Below are positions 30,344 through 40,883 of a DNA stretch of 64,000 bases, in pieces (positions within the stretch are counted from its first letter, which is position 1; each line of letters opens with the position of its first letter). Source of the stretch: Eutreptiella sp. 'Long Island Sound 2002' (taxonomy: Eukaryota > Euglenozoa > Euglenophyceae > Eutreptiales > Eutreptiaceae); NCBI GenBank assembly GCA_964036045.1, contig OZ038382.1, forward strand, positions 87,963,795 through 88,027,794. Direction: 5' to 3'. The translations under genes and the position numbers were made by a program. The notes below the pieces were generated by a model. That model had not been told where the DNA came from. It did not search any database and saw only the letters and a list, made by a program, of their open reading frames with translations.

Positions 30344-31052
30344 AGTAAGAAAAAGTGACTGCCATGTCTTTCTTGGAGGGTTTGATTCAGGCCAAGCCCC
30401 CCTTAAAACCCTTTTGTTGATGCTAAGACAACCTTAAGTGTTTTTATCTCTCTTTTGAAGCCCAAAGTACACGTTCTCAAAGTAAGTAGGGTTGTGACCC
30501 TAGCCCCCCATGAAGTTCACCCCTAACACTCAACTGAGCGGAGGTACCTTCCTTCATGGAGGATATACCGAAATAAAATAGGCATTTCATGCTTTAGGCC
30601 TTGGAGGTTAAGCCTAGTGGTCTCCCACCCCAAGACCCCTATACTCAATTGTTTCTACCACTTATTGTGGTTCTACTTTTCAACTGTTTCTGAATTCAGT
30701 TGCTTGGCCAAGTCATTTTCTGTGTTGGCCTGACATCTATGCCCCACATTCCTAACCAGCACCATTTCGCCCAAAAGAGTGCCCATGAAGTGCCTAATGC
30801 TATCTCGGAGGCCTGAGTCAGTCCAATTTTCATATAAAATCTTTTGTAATATCCATTTGTGATTGAATCTTTGTGTATAAACCTGCATTGTCTATCTGCA
30901 GCCCTTCTGTGTTACACTGGATTCCAAAACCAATCTTTGATTCGATCCACATCCTGTTCTTGCTCTACTTGCTGCTTTGGTTTGGGTTTTCAACTTGAAA
31001 ACCTGCAGGATTTCATCAAAATATCTGGGGCATAAATCAAGGACATCTTTCT
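30344..31052 (+). repeat. 3' LTR of B copy 1
   Basis: Starts agtaagaaaa and ends gacatctttct; about 97 percent identical by eye to 4840-5546. Followed directly by the duplicate catcc. Confidence 0.92.
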
Positions 31053-31057
31053 CATCC
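31053..31057. repeat. Right target-site duplication of B copy 1 (catcc)
   Basis: Exact partner of 4835-4839; beyond it the pre-insertion DNA resumes. Confidence 0.85.
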
Positions 31058-32242
31058 CAGACGCCCCGAACTTCCTCTCGACCTCCACCTTCTCGAGCAT
31101 CACCGTCGAACGTCATTAATGTTGACGGGATTAACGACAACGTTGGTGCCAAACCCCCAGCGAGGACGACTTCAACTGGCCGCTGTTGGTGGGTAGCATC
31201 AGCGCCAACTCGCCCGAGTCGACCTCTGGATCCATTCGAACAGCCGAACTACAGCCAGTCGGCATATGCTGGGAGCTCGAAAGGAAAAGGAGGCCCGTCG
31301 AAGGGAGGCAAGGGAGCGCCCGGATGGGTCGACAGTTCTTGGACATCGAGGCCGAACACCTGGACATCAAGGCCATCCAGGGACGGACCGTCGTCGGGAC
31401 CGAATACCGGAGAGCCGAATGACTCCAGCTATATCAACAACGATGAAGCTGTCCCCAATGACTTGGTCGAACAATCCCGGCAGTCGAATGCCCCGAAGAC
31501 GCAAGCTTCTACTCGAACGAACCAATCCGACTGCTATTACTACAACGACAACGATGGACCCTGGCTCGAGTCTGACGACGATGAGGAATATCCGTACGAG
31601 CCCTCAGCGTTCGACGCCATACAAAGTTGGTCGACACCACCGCCCAGGTACAATTCTGTGCCGGTGCCAGAGTTGATGTGGCAGCCCTATAACATGCTGC
31701 AGTACAACCATGAAATCGAAACCGTCGAACAACTCCGACACTTGGGTACGTTCAAATTGAAGCCACCCTATCGATTTGGGACACACGAGGATGATCCAAT
31801 GAAAACGGAATACACCAAGCTCGAACCATTGGTGCTCACTATTGCGTCGAGCGCCATGGCTCGTCATCGAGGAAGGCACATGTTCCTCAACAAACGTCAT
31901 GCCGCGTTCGTCACGAAGACGAATGCCACTATCTCCGAGTTAGGCAAGATCATCAACATCGACAGTTGTGGACGAACCGCACCATTCCCTTATGAGCTGG
32001 CGCGAAGCGCTCCTGACACATCTTTCGATGAGCGTGGGAATGTCGGTGGCAAGCCGGGCTACCAGTGGTATACCAAAATTGAAATGGCTGACCAGAATTT
32101 TCGAGCAGCCCTCGTCAAATGGCGAGGCTGCGACGAAGAGCTCAATTGGGGATTCCGACAAAGCCTCTCCGAATATGGCCTGCCGAGTCAAATTGCTCGA
32201 CCCAACCGCATGCATCGAGAGATCTCAGGAATCGTGATCTGA
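31058..32242 (+). CDS. Unrecognised ORF, possible 3' ORF of family A, part 1
   Basis: Open frame continuing out of the B LTR, so its real start lies in pre-insertion DNA. Not recognised. The first half is Gly/Lys/Ser- and Asp-rich (SSKGKGGPSKGGKG, ESDDDEEYPYEP). The second half is more globular, with WYTKIEMADQNFRAALVKWRG and GFRQSLSEYGL. Like family A at 1-4750 it is dense in TCGA and CGA words, unlike the B, C and E elements. It ends with TGA at 32240. No zinc knuckle, RT, integrase or membrane segment. It could be a third ORF of family A, or the front ORF of another element. Confidence 0.42.
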   Translation, partial: QTPRTSSRPPPSRASPSNVINVDGINDNVGAKPPARTTSTGRCWWVASAPTRPSRPLDPFEQPNYSQSAYAGSSKGKGGPSKGGKGAPGWVDSSWTSRPNTWTSRPSRDGPSSGPNTGEPNDSSYINNDEAVPNDLVEQSRQSNAPKTQASTRTNQSDCYYYNDNDGPWLESDDDEEYPYEPSAFDAIQSWSTPPPRYNSVPVPELMWQPYNMLQYNHEIETVEQLRHLGTFKLKPPYRFGTHEDDPMKTEYTKLEPLVLTIASSAMARHRGRHMFLNKRHAAFVTKTNATISELGKIINIDSCGRTAPFPYELARSAPDTSFDERGNVGGKPGYQWYTKIEMADQNFRAALVKWRGCDEELNWGFRQSLSEYGLPSQIARPNRMHREISGIVI

Positions 32243-32244
32243 TA

Positions 32245-32832
32245 AACGTTGCCAATGGAATCGACCTGATCTTCAGGTATCGACGCCTCTGGACAAAGGA
32301 CAGGATGAGACGAGAGGCTCCCGTTGCCGTTTCGATCCTTGGAGTTGTTCGCGATCCCCAGAAGGTTTGCCAGGAGAACGACTGGCTCTTTGAGGATCGA
32401 GCCCCCTTTCTCGCGTACAAAGTCGATTTGCTTCTTCGCCGACACCAACTGCGAGGCCTACGAGGCACCTCTCGACTTGGCTATAAGCGGTATGGGTGCG
32501 CTCCACATCGAACACAGGTCCTTGCAGTCCAGCTCCAGGAGTACTTTCGACTCGGAGAACAGACCGAACCCTATGCGTACAACGCTGTGGCACCAGGTGC
32601 CCCCATCGACCTTGTCCAGTTGGCGACCATTTACCAGACTAGACCCGGACGGCTCGGATGCCACGACTTCGATAAGGCACTCCGACGGGTTGCTGCTCTT
32701 CACTCGTCCATTGAAGAGTATGTCAACCTCTTCCCTTTCGTGGACGCCGCCGATTTGGTTCGACGCCTGGGTACCTCGAAATACCTGATGTCCCCCTACG
32801 AGGCCGGATACGAGAGTGGATGTCTATGCTGA
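32245..32832 (+). CDS. Unrecognised ORF, possible 3' ORF of family A, part 2
   Basis: Different frame from the previous ORF, open across it from 32119; the protein-like part starts about 32245 (VANGIDLIFRYRRLW). Globular composition with DFDKALRRVAALHSSIEEYV and LVRRLGTSKYLMSPYEAG. No known domain. It overlaps the next ORF by a few codons near 32816, where the frame returns to that of part 1, so parts 1-3 may be one gene with two frameshifts. The TCGA-rich style continues. Confidence 0.38.
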   Translation, partial: NVANGIDLIFRYRRLWTKDRMRREAPVAVSILGVVRDPQKVCQENDWLFEDRAPFLAYKVDLLLRRHQLRGLRGTSRLGYKRYGCAPHRTQVLAVQLQEYFRLGEQTEPYAYNAVAPGAPIDLVQLATIYQTRPGRLGCHDFDKALRRVAALHSSIEEYVNLFPFVDAADLVRRLGTSKYLMSPYEAGYESGCLC

Positions 32833-33751
32833 TGAACGGAATGAGATCGAGAAAACCGACTCGCCTGCGAGTGACCCGTTCCACCCGGATCCCGTCAACC
32901 ACAGGTTTTTGTCGGCAGAGTCGAACGCCTATCAGCACCACTTCGACCTCCCGTTCTTCAAGTACCACACGCGGATCCATGATGATTTCAAGACTGCACA
33001 TCGACGCAAGGTCAGCTGCCGAGACCAAGTCCTCGAAGCGGTCATTGTTGACACGGCCTCGAGCCTTGTGGATGCAGAAGCAGTTCGATTCGCTCTGCAG
33101 AGTTCGCTCGCTGATGGTGAGTATGTACATCAACACCTCGGTCGGCTCCAAGATGAAGGTTCTCAAACCGACATGCTTGAGGTCATTGATCGATATGCCC
33201 TCGGTCCTGGAGTTGATGACGTCAGTGCCACCATTGTCGTGCGACGACTTTCGATTGCTGACACGCCATGGTGGCGAGTCGATACGCGAACTGGTCAGTT
33301 CTACCACAGCATGGCCGCTGGTACTGGTTCGAAGGAGACCTACCGATGGACTACTGGCAGACATGACGGGTACTCCTTCGAAGTCACCAATCGGGCCGAT
33401 CTGTGGGGAGAGGATGCTTGGAAACCGTCGAACCTTTGGGATTTCTATTCGACGAAGGCACAAACATTGGGACCTGGACAATTTCGAGCGCTTGCCCGTG
33501 AACATGTCTTCGTATTCCAGTATAAGTGCCCCGTCGACGGCCGACCTGGTGATCCCAACCTTCGATTGCTGGTCCATCGATCTGGTATCCTGATTCAGAG
33601 GCGTGCCCTCGAAAGTGATATCCGTCGACACTACACGGGACATGACACCTTCAAGTTCATGGCTGGGGTCGAGACACTGAAGGAAGTGCACCAAGTATGT
33701 CAACTCCAGGTGGATCGTTCATCCACGTTTAGGTGGGGCACGGACTGCTGA
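32816..33751 (+). CDS. Unrecognised ORF, possible 3' ORF of family A, part 3
   Basis: Same frame as part 1; open for 311 codons. It reads as a plausible folded protein (FDLPFFKYHTRIHDDFK, TPWWRVDTRTGQFYHSM, DLWGEDAWKPSNLWDFYS, HVFVFQYKCPVDG). No family recognised, and no signal peptide or membrane helix, so it does not look like a retroviral-type Env. A 326-codon frame exists on the opposite strand over nearly the same bases but has a poorer protein-like composition, so I prefer the plus strand. Ends TGA at 33749, where a 32-bp tandem repeat begins. Confidence 0.42.
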   Translation: MDVYADERNEIEKTDSPASDPFHPDPVNHRFLSAESNAYQHHFDLPFFKYHTRIHDDFKTAHRRKVSCRDQVLEAVIVDTASSLVDAEAVRFALQSSLADGEYVHQHLGRLQDEGSQTDMLEVIDRYALGPGVDDVSATIVVRRLSIADTPWWRVDTRTGQFYHSMAAGTGSKETYRWTTGRHDGYSFEVTNRADLWGEDAWKPSNLWDFYSTKAQTLGPGQFRALAREHVFVFQYKCPVDGRPGDPNLRLLVHRSGILIQRRALESDIRRHYTGHDTFKFMAGVETLKEVHQVCQLQVDRSSTFRWGTDC

Positions 33752-33840
33752 TTCGACATGCCTGGATGCCAGGTAATGGCTGATTCGACATGTCTGGATG
33801 CCAAGTAATGGCTTATTCGACAGTCTGGATGCCATTAATG
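33747..33840 (+). repeat. Three tandem copies of a 32-bp repeat
   Basis: Copies at 33747-33778, 33779-33810 and 33811-33840 (last one 30 bp), each of the form gctgattcgacatg followed by tggatgcc and taatg. Confidence 0.85.
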
Positions 33841-33951
33841 GTATCGACTGCCTTCACATGTCCTGTCGAGTTGATGTATTGGTCGTTTGTCTGCTGGGCA
33901 ATCAGCTTCGATGGCTGTGCCCAATGTTATGGTATGTTATGGTTCAACGTG

Positions 33952-33970
33952 CCCACAGCCTTGCTGTGGG
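33952..33970. other. Short perfect hairpin
   Basis: cccacag and ctgtggg separated by 5 bases. Lies in otherwise gene-free DNA (33841-34225). Function unknown. Confidence 0.4.
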
Positions 33971-34225
33971 TACCGCGCCCGTGCAGTGTGCCTGGCGAAG
34001 CTGTCCTCTGCAGCTTCCGCCAAGACACAGCCGTGGCAGAGTCGAACACGGCATATGAATGAGGCCCTGACGAAAGGTATACCATGACTACACCTCAGTG
34101 TGTGAGTTTCGACCACTGTTATGCTTCTGTAGCCAACAGATGTCGAGGTCCAAAAAAACTTTTTTTGGGCCTGCTTTGCGAAATCGACAGTGTTACGCCC
34201 AGCCAGATGAGTGAGACCTTTTTGA

Positions 34226-34413
34226 GGCCTCAAGGGGGGGGTAGTGTTATGGCTTCGAACAGCAGCAGTGCAGCAGCGCGCAAGTCGCAAGTCGCAGTCA
34301 CAATCGCACTGCAGTCTGTGAATAATAAAGAAGCATCGAATGCCAACTGTGAATGAGGGCTGTAAGATACTTTGATCTCTGAACAGGGTTTATGTCTTCG
34401 AGATTGTGTTATT
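34226..34413 (+). repeat. Candidate polypurine tract and short LTR-like segment
   Basis: caagggggggggtag around 34229-34243 is followed by tgttatggcttcg, the usual look of a gypsy polypurine tract and LTR start. An AATAAA lies at 34324-34329. About 170 bp on, tggtgccccgtc (34414) resembles a primer-binding site. If real this could be the 3' LTR of family A, but a primer-binding site after a 3' LTR is not expected unless elements lie in tandem. No second LTR is visible. Confidence 0.3.
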
Positions 34414-34556
34414 ATTGGTGCCCCGTCTAAAGACCCTGCGAGGTTTGTCGATTTGGGATTTTGGATTTCGGATTTTGAGAAACAAAGAGGCACAGGAGCA
34501 CAAGTCGAGTTCCCAAGAAACAAACCACAACAAGAACACAACAAAACTCAACACAG

Positions 34557-35070
34557 CCCCACCATGAGGGGAGCCACACACCACCACAACACGCTGCACC
34601 ATGAGGGGGGCCACACATCAACGCAGCACGCCCCACCAAAAGGAGTGCCACACACGACCACACCACGCCACACCATGCGGGGGGACACACCATGACGGCA
34701 CGCCCCACCATGATGGGGGCCACACGCCAACACACCACGCCCCACCATGCGGGGGACCAAACACCACCACAGCATGCCCCACCATGAGGGGGCCCACACA
34801 CCAACGCAGCGTGCCCCACCATGAGGGGGGCCACACACCAAAACAGCATGCCCCACCATGCGGGGGGTCAGACACCACCACACCACGCCCCACCATGAGG
34901 GGGGCCACACACCACCACACCAGGCCCCACCATGAGGGGGGCCACACACCACCACAACATGGCCCACCGTGAGGGGGCCCACACGCCACCACAATACTCC
35001 CCACCATGGGGTGGGCCACATACCAACACAGCACGGCCCACCATGGGGGGGTCCGTGCACCACCACACAA
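34557..35070. repeat. Minisatellite, 36-37 bp unit, about 14 copies
   Basis: The unit contains ccccaccatgagg, a G run, then ccacacaccaccaca. Copies begin roughly every 36-37 bases from 34557 to 35037 with variation in the middle. It opens long frames on both strands (for example minus-strand repeats of CGPPHGGA), which I take as by-products of the unit length and composition. Confidence 0.88.
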
Positions 35071-35740
35071 CCGCAACCGACCACCAATTGCCACCATGGC
35101 CCAACACACCCGACAGCAGCACATGCCTGCGATCAGGCGGCGCAGGCAACGCCACGGCAGCAAAATGGGCCATGCATAACGCTGGCAACAACACGACAAC
35201 CACACACCCATACACGACGAGCGCATAGCCGGCAAAACCAATACGGGCAACAGCGACAAGCCGAATGCATGCGAACCAACACAACGCGCCAGCCACACCC
35301 CGGTCGCAGCACAAGGAACCCTGCATCTGACATGCCGGGCATGGCAGGACCTATACCACAACGACTCACCATAACGGGCTGCGCGCACTCGGGCCTTCGC
35401 ACAACGGACCCAACTGAGCGCACGTCGTCTACACCACAGCGCAGGACGCGACAGCGCCGGCAGCAGCAGAAAAGACCCAACGACGAACAAGCCGACCATA
35501 AGGCGGCTAACACCACCATGCACCAACCAAACCGCTGCAGAAACAACGACGCAACCATAAACAGACCACACGCAAGCCGGCCAACACCGAACCAGCCGTG
35601 CATGCAAGGGTCGAAACGGGAACGGCGTCCCATGGGTTGGCAACACCATGCTGTGCCACGCCCCCCGACGACCATACCCACAGACACGACAGAAAACCGC
35701 CAATCTACCATTATACAACCGACGGATGTATGGCAACGAA
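35071..35740. other. C/A-rich low-complexity DNA
   Basis: The plus strand is rich in C and A (cacaacacgacaaccacac style). Open frames exist on both strands, but no domain or clear repeat unit is seen. Confidence 0.5.
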
Positions 35741-36560
35741 CTACTTCAAACCTCCGGCCTCCCGGTAGAGCGCAAGCTTGACCGAGTCAGGAGGCATGAG
35801 TACGCGTCACGGCATGGGAGTCCCGTAGTATGTGCTTCTTCAAGTCGTCTCACGCCTACTGAAAACCAACCCATATGGGGCTGCCTGCAGGACAGGGCCC
35901 TTGGCCTGGCCCGGGGCGCCTGGGCCTGAGAATCCGGAGGTTGATGAGGATGTGCGAAAAGACCCTCCCCCACTTATCATCCGCCCGAAGGAGAGGAATG
36001 TGAGACTTCGGTCGAACATGGGTTACCCATCTGGACAGAACCCGCAGTAAGGTACTGCTCGCGGCGACCGCGCCCTTCCCCCATGTGGGGGAGCCGCTTT
36101 GCGGGGGCACGTGCAGTAGGGCCGTGGGTGGGTGAGCAAAAGCCTCTTGGTAAGACCCCCCTCGGGGGCAACCGCAGTCCCAAGATGACCTACCTACCTA
36201 CCCACCTACCTCATGCCCGTCGCTACCCGAGTCCTTGTTACTGCTTGCCGCCCCCTCCTCCCCCGGAACACCTTGTTTCCAGTGATTGGCGACTCATTTC
36301 CGAGTCTTTCTTTGTGTTATAATTCTTGTGCGTCTTATCTCTCGACCCCTCCTGTAAGGCATGCAATGCTTCTGCCTTTGGAAGTTTTAATATTGAAGCA
36401 TGGTGCTTTGCTGTTCTGCAGGCTACCATGCAATGGCGCACGGTCCTTTGTTTGAGTACTTCCCCCTTTGCAAGCGGCTGTCATACGTTTTGGCAGTTGT
36501 TGTTGGTGATTCATAGCACGTCAGCTGTCTCTATTGGTACCCGTGTGGTAGACAAGACAC
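35741..36560. other. No gene seen; short (ACCT)n tract
   Basis: Mixed sequence without a supportable gene. An acctacctacctaccc-type tetranucleotide tract lies at about 36188-36212. Confidence 0.5.
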
Positions 36561-39500
36561 CTATACACACTTCCTCTGTGACCGGCTCCAGCACGTCCTC
36601 GCAGCTTGTTCGCGCCGGGATGCCCTCAGACGGACCGTCTGGCAGCCCACCTCACACTTGTCCAGGCGCGAGATCGCTGCCTCCTCGGTATCCCCTGAGA
36701 CGGTGAAGAGCAGCGTGTTCCGCAGGGACTGCCGCTTGAGGTCCCTGGCCACGTCCGCTTTTGTCCAATTCACCACCCTCGTGTGGTGCTCCTTGTTGAG
36801 CATCTTCTTGACGTTGTGGTTGTTTTTGGCCCTCTTTGCTTCCTCCTTCGTGACCTGCTTCACCCAGGCGTCCGGGAGGAGTTTAAGCAGGCAGGCCTGC
36901 TCATCACCCTTGTTCCAGTCCCCCACGTCCCAGCGGAAAAGGGCGCATTGCCCTTGGAAGTCCCACCAGTCCCGCAGGCGGATCTCCCTGCCATCATGCG
37001 GCAGCTTGATCGCTCTCCACCTCTTGGAGGCATCCTGCAGGGCGTCCACCCGCTCCTGCTCATTGAGCCGCTTCTTGGCCACCTTGAGGGTGCTGATCTT
37101 CCCCTGCTTGGGTGCCACGAAGTACAGCTCCTGGAGCACCTCCGGCAGGTGCGATCAGAACCGGTTGAAGACATATTTCACCGCTGCGGTGGGATCCATG
37201 TCTTCACTGACTGACGTTCATCCCCCAATCTTCCAGCTTCACCAAGAAGCAGTCTAGGTTGAGGGGGTTTCGCATCGTGCATGGGTGGCCTGATGTCCTT
37301 CAGGTGTTCCCAAACGGCGGCGTCAGCGGCCTTGGAGACCATGAGAGCCGGCCAGGAGGTTGACCGAGGTTCCCACCGGCGTCCCCCGTGCGTTCTCACG
37401 GCTGGCACGTCCATCTTCTACTCGATGTGGACGCGGCTGCGCCGCAGCTCCTCCAAGTACGCTCCTAGCAGGACTGCTCGGCGTACGCCTTCAATGTACT
37501 CCTCCTCCTCGCGTGCCGGCGGCTCCGGTTGATGGCTCCCCGGGGTGGAGTGATCCTGAAATCCTCCATGGGGTCTCCATTGGGACCCTCCATATCCCAC
37601 CTGACGTCCTCCTCCGGGACCTCATCCCCCAGCGCTCCGTACCGGCCATACGCCGTCTGGCTGGCTCCGGGGAATACCTCGGGCACTTTCGGTGAACGGG
37701 GTTGCGGAGCGGGTCTTGTTGTCTGTGGTAGTCCGCACGTAGCCACTCGCCCTGCTCCTCATCCCAGCTGCGCCAGGGGGGGCATGGGATCGCTCCGCAG
37801 GGTGCTGCCACGCGCGGAGGGCAGGTGGTGCCTCCGAGGGGCTCCGATACAGCCACAGGGCCTGCCTGCACTAGGTACGCGTACTCAGCTGTCGTCGGAG
37901 CCCGACTCCAGAGGGGGCAGCTGGTCGCTTCCATTGATCCTCAGGTCCTCCAACCGGTCCAGCCTCCTCTGCGGCTTGGTGACCACACGCTCAGCCTTCC
38001 GGCCTCGTACTTGGCGATCCCCAGCTCCTTTTGGGCCTTGGTTGCGACAGCAGCACTCTTGTTCATCTCGATTATGTTGATCTGCACCTCGCGCTCCCAT
38101 TTCCAGATCTTCCTCTTGAGGTACACGATCCATCTCCAAGTACCCTGGGGATCTTCGCCCTGGTAGTTCGCCGGGGGGGGTCATAACCTGATGCTCCTCC
38201 ACGTGGTTCTCTGCCTGGTGATCCGCCGCCTGGTGGTCCTCCTAGGGGTCCTGGGGGCGGTCTGCCACCTGGGGGTCCTCCTCCCATGGGTGCATGCCCG
38301 ATGCCGCATGAGCCGACACCTGGGCTGATTCCCATGTCGTGGTCAGAGTCCTCGCCTCCCCAATGGAATCGAGATCTCGGCGGGGAGCGGCATGGATTAC
38401 TCTCCCTGCTGCGATAGGGAGGTGATGGGCCCTCTCCATCTGAGCCTGAAGGGGTGCCATGGCTTCCTCTGCCGCCAGCTCCGGCCACTCCCGCCTTGCA
38501 GCCTGTGGGCTCTCGGTGATGCTCCCGGTCTCGTCCATGCTCATCGCTGTCAGTGACGAAGGGGTAAGAGTTGTGGGGGTGCTTCTCGGTGGGCCTCTGT
38601 GCCTTTTTGGGGGTATTCCCCTTGCCCCTGCGGTGGTGACGGTGGGGCGGCCGCTGCCCTTGCTGCTCCGAGCGTCCTCCGCATCCCTGTCGATCATTAT
38701 TCTGGAGACCGGGTCCCCTTCGAAGAGGCTTCGAAGGGTATCAACGCAAGACCCCCCCGGGGGCGTCTTGCGGTTGATCTTCCTCTCGGCCTCCTCCATA
38801 GCCGCAGCAGTGGCCTTGGACACGCCTCTCGGTTTCCTCGTGGGCGCGGGCAGCCTCCCTCTCACGCTCCTGCTGCTGCCTGGCCTTCTCCGCTTCCAGG
38901 GCTCTGGTCTCCGCCTCGGTCCGGGCCTTCTCGTTGGCGACCTTCCGTCACGCGGTTTCGAAGGCTTCCCGCTTCGCGGCGTCCACATGGGCTTTCTCCT
39001 TCGCCTGCTTCTGCGCCCTCTTTCGGGCTAGGGCTTCTTCCAATGCCCTAACTTCCGCCTCCTTCTTCGCAATGGCCTCCTGGGTGACGCGGGCTTGGTT
39101 AGCAGCCGCCGCTTCCTGCGCGGCGGCCTCGGCCTCATGGCTCTCACGGGCAGACACCGCTTTCCACGCGGCTGAGGCTGTGACCGCGGCTGAGATGGCC
39201 GCTGTGGCCGAGGGGCGGATCGCCATCCCGTGCTCCTAGTTGGCTGCCTCCTCCTGGGCGATGAGGACGGCTCTGTCCACAGCTGCATTCTGCTACCCGG
39301 CCCGGTCTCGGGGAACCCGGAGGTTGCAGGGCAAGCCGCAGCTGCGCTCGCAAGCGCGGACGACCATGCCTTGCTGAGGGGCGGCACTGCTGCTGCTGGC
39401 AGAGGGCTCTCCCCTGTGGGCCGACTCCACCTCGCTCCCCGGGCCCGAGCGCATCAGGGGCGGCCGACGGGGCTGGGCTTGGATCTTCGGGCGACCGCCA

Positions 39501-40168
39501 TGAGGTTGCCCAGGATGGTGGCTCCCGGCTGGTGGCCGTCATTGGCCGTGCTTGTGGCGCTCGGCTCTTCAGCCGGCCGGTCTTTGGCGTGCCGGTCGGG
39601 GTTGAAGGCGGGGACGTATTGGCAATCACGCAAGATCCGCCACGGCTTCCGCTGCCACTGGTACTTGTAGCCCAGGGCTCGGAGCTCCGCTTTGATCTTG
39701 CGCTGATAGATCACATCCTTGCGGATCCCCACGTACTCTGTGGTAGCATTCCCCTGGGCCCGGGAGTGGCGGTACTCCCGGTCCCTCTCGGGCCCTCTCA
39801 TGAGGCTACTGATGATGGTCAGGCTGCGCTCCCTACGCACATTCTCGGGACTGGTCATGGGACTTGGTTGTGGCTGTGCGTGTGGCTGTTGATGCGGAAG
39901 CTGCAAGAACTCGTTGATGTCAGAGTCCTCATACTGTTGATGCGGATGTTGGGCGGACCTGTGGATGTTAGAGTCCTCCTCGGTACTCCGGGATGGACTT
40001 GAGGTTCTCGGGGTCGGGGTACTCGTTGGTCTCCTCGAATGCCTCGAGTGGCATGCTGGGGCTGAGTACCTCTGGGGCCGTAGAACGCTTTTGACACGTT
40101 CCCGTTGGGGGCCTGTCCACGGGGCACGCTGTGGCGGACACGCAAGCAAGCAGGCTGGCAAAGCAATG
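36561..40168 (-). pseudogene. Element D: gag-like gene with coiled coil, multiply frameshifted
   Basis: Read on the minus strand from 40168 to 36561 in several frames. 39454-40168 is Pro/Ser/Gln-rich with a conserved-looking KAELRALGYKYQWQRK block. 38820-39226 is an Ala/Glu/Arg coiled coil (KKEAEVRALEEALARKRAQK and similar), crossed by a TGA at 38948 in the same frame. 38242-38820 continues after a shift. 37200-37600 has EEEYIEGVRRAVLLGAYLEE. 36561-37139 (LLKLLPDAWVKQVTKEEAKR, HHTRVVNWTKADVARDLKRQ) looks like a Gag capsid. No protease or RT follows. The 5' end is cut off by the insertion of B copy 2. Identity as Gag is an inference from layout and the capsid-like block. Confidence 0.45.
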
Positions 40169-40876
40169 AGAAAGATGTCCTTGATCAGTGCCCTAGATAT
40201 TTTGATGAAATCCTGCAGGTTTTGAAGTTGAAAACCCAAACCAAAGCAGCAAGTAGAGCAAGAACAGGATGTGGATCGAATCAATGAATAGTTTTGAAAT
40301 CCAGTGTAACACAGAAGGGCTGCAGATAGACAAAGCAGGTAAAAACACAAAGATTCAATCCCAAATGGATAATACAAAAGGTTTTATATGAAAACTGGAC
40401 TGACTCTAGCCTCCAAGATAGCATCAGTCACTTCATGTGCACCTTTTTGGGTGAAATGGTGCTGGTTAGGAATGTGGGGCATAGATGTCAGGCCAACACA
40501 GAAAATGACTTGGCCAAGCAACTGAATTCAGAAACAGTTAAAAAGTAGAACCACAATAAGTGGTAGAAACAATTCAGTATAGGGGTGTTGGGGTGGGAGA
40601 CCACTAGGCTTAACTTCCAAGGCCTAAAGCATGAAATGCCAATTTTTTTCGGTATATCCTCCATGAAGGAAGGTACCTCCGCTCAGTTGAGTGGTAGGGG
40701 TGAACTTCATGGGGGGCTAGGGTTGCAACCCTAGTTACCTTGAGAAAGTGTACTTTAGGCTTCAAAAGAGAGATAAAAATACTTAAGTTGGTCTTAGCAT
40801 CAACAAAAGGGTTTTAAGAGGGGCTTGGCCTGGATCCCGCCCTCCAAGAATGACATGGCAGTGACGTTTTCTTACT
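40169..40876 (-). repeat. 3' LTR of B copy 2
   Basis: Reverse-orientation copy of the B LTR; in plus-strand reading it begins agaaagatgtcc and ends cttact. Confidence 0.92.
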
Positions 40877-40883
40877 CCCCCCT
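40877..40883 (-). promoter_or_regulatory. Polypurine tract of B copy 2
   Basis: agggggg on the minus strand directly before the 3' LTR, matching 30337-30343. Confidence 0.72.

Larger units (their letters stand above)
4840..31052 (+). mobile_element. Family B gypsy element, copy 1 (interrupted by E and C)
   Basis: A full-length Ty3/gypsy element bounded by two ~708-bp LTRs in direct orientation (4840-5546 and 30344-31052) and a perfect 5-bp target duplication catcc (4835-4839 and 31053-31057). Order: LTR, primer-binding site, gag, protease, methyltransferase-like domain, RT, RNase H, integrase, chromodomain, long 3' noncoding region, polypurine tract, LTR. A DIRS-like element with a further nested gypsy occupies about 13605-28820. 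Without that insert it is about 11.0 kb, close to the 11.2 kb of copy 2 at 40169-51382. Around 20 differences between the LTRs by eye suggest an older insertion than family C. Confidence 0.92.

Noticed and set aside
32723-33703. 326-codon minus-strand frame
   Set aside because: Lies opposite the more protein-like plus-strand frame 32816-33751; no domain and less plausible composition.
34618-35736. 372-codon minus-strand frame with repeated GPPHGGA peptides
   Set aside because: Coincides with the 36-37 bp minisatellite and C/A-rich DNA; unit length near a multiple of three keeps it open.
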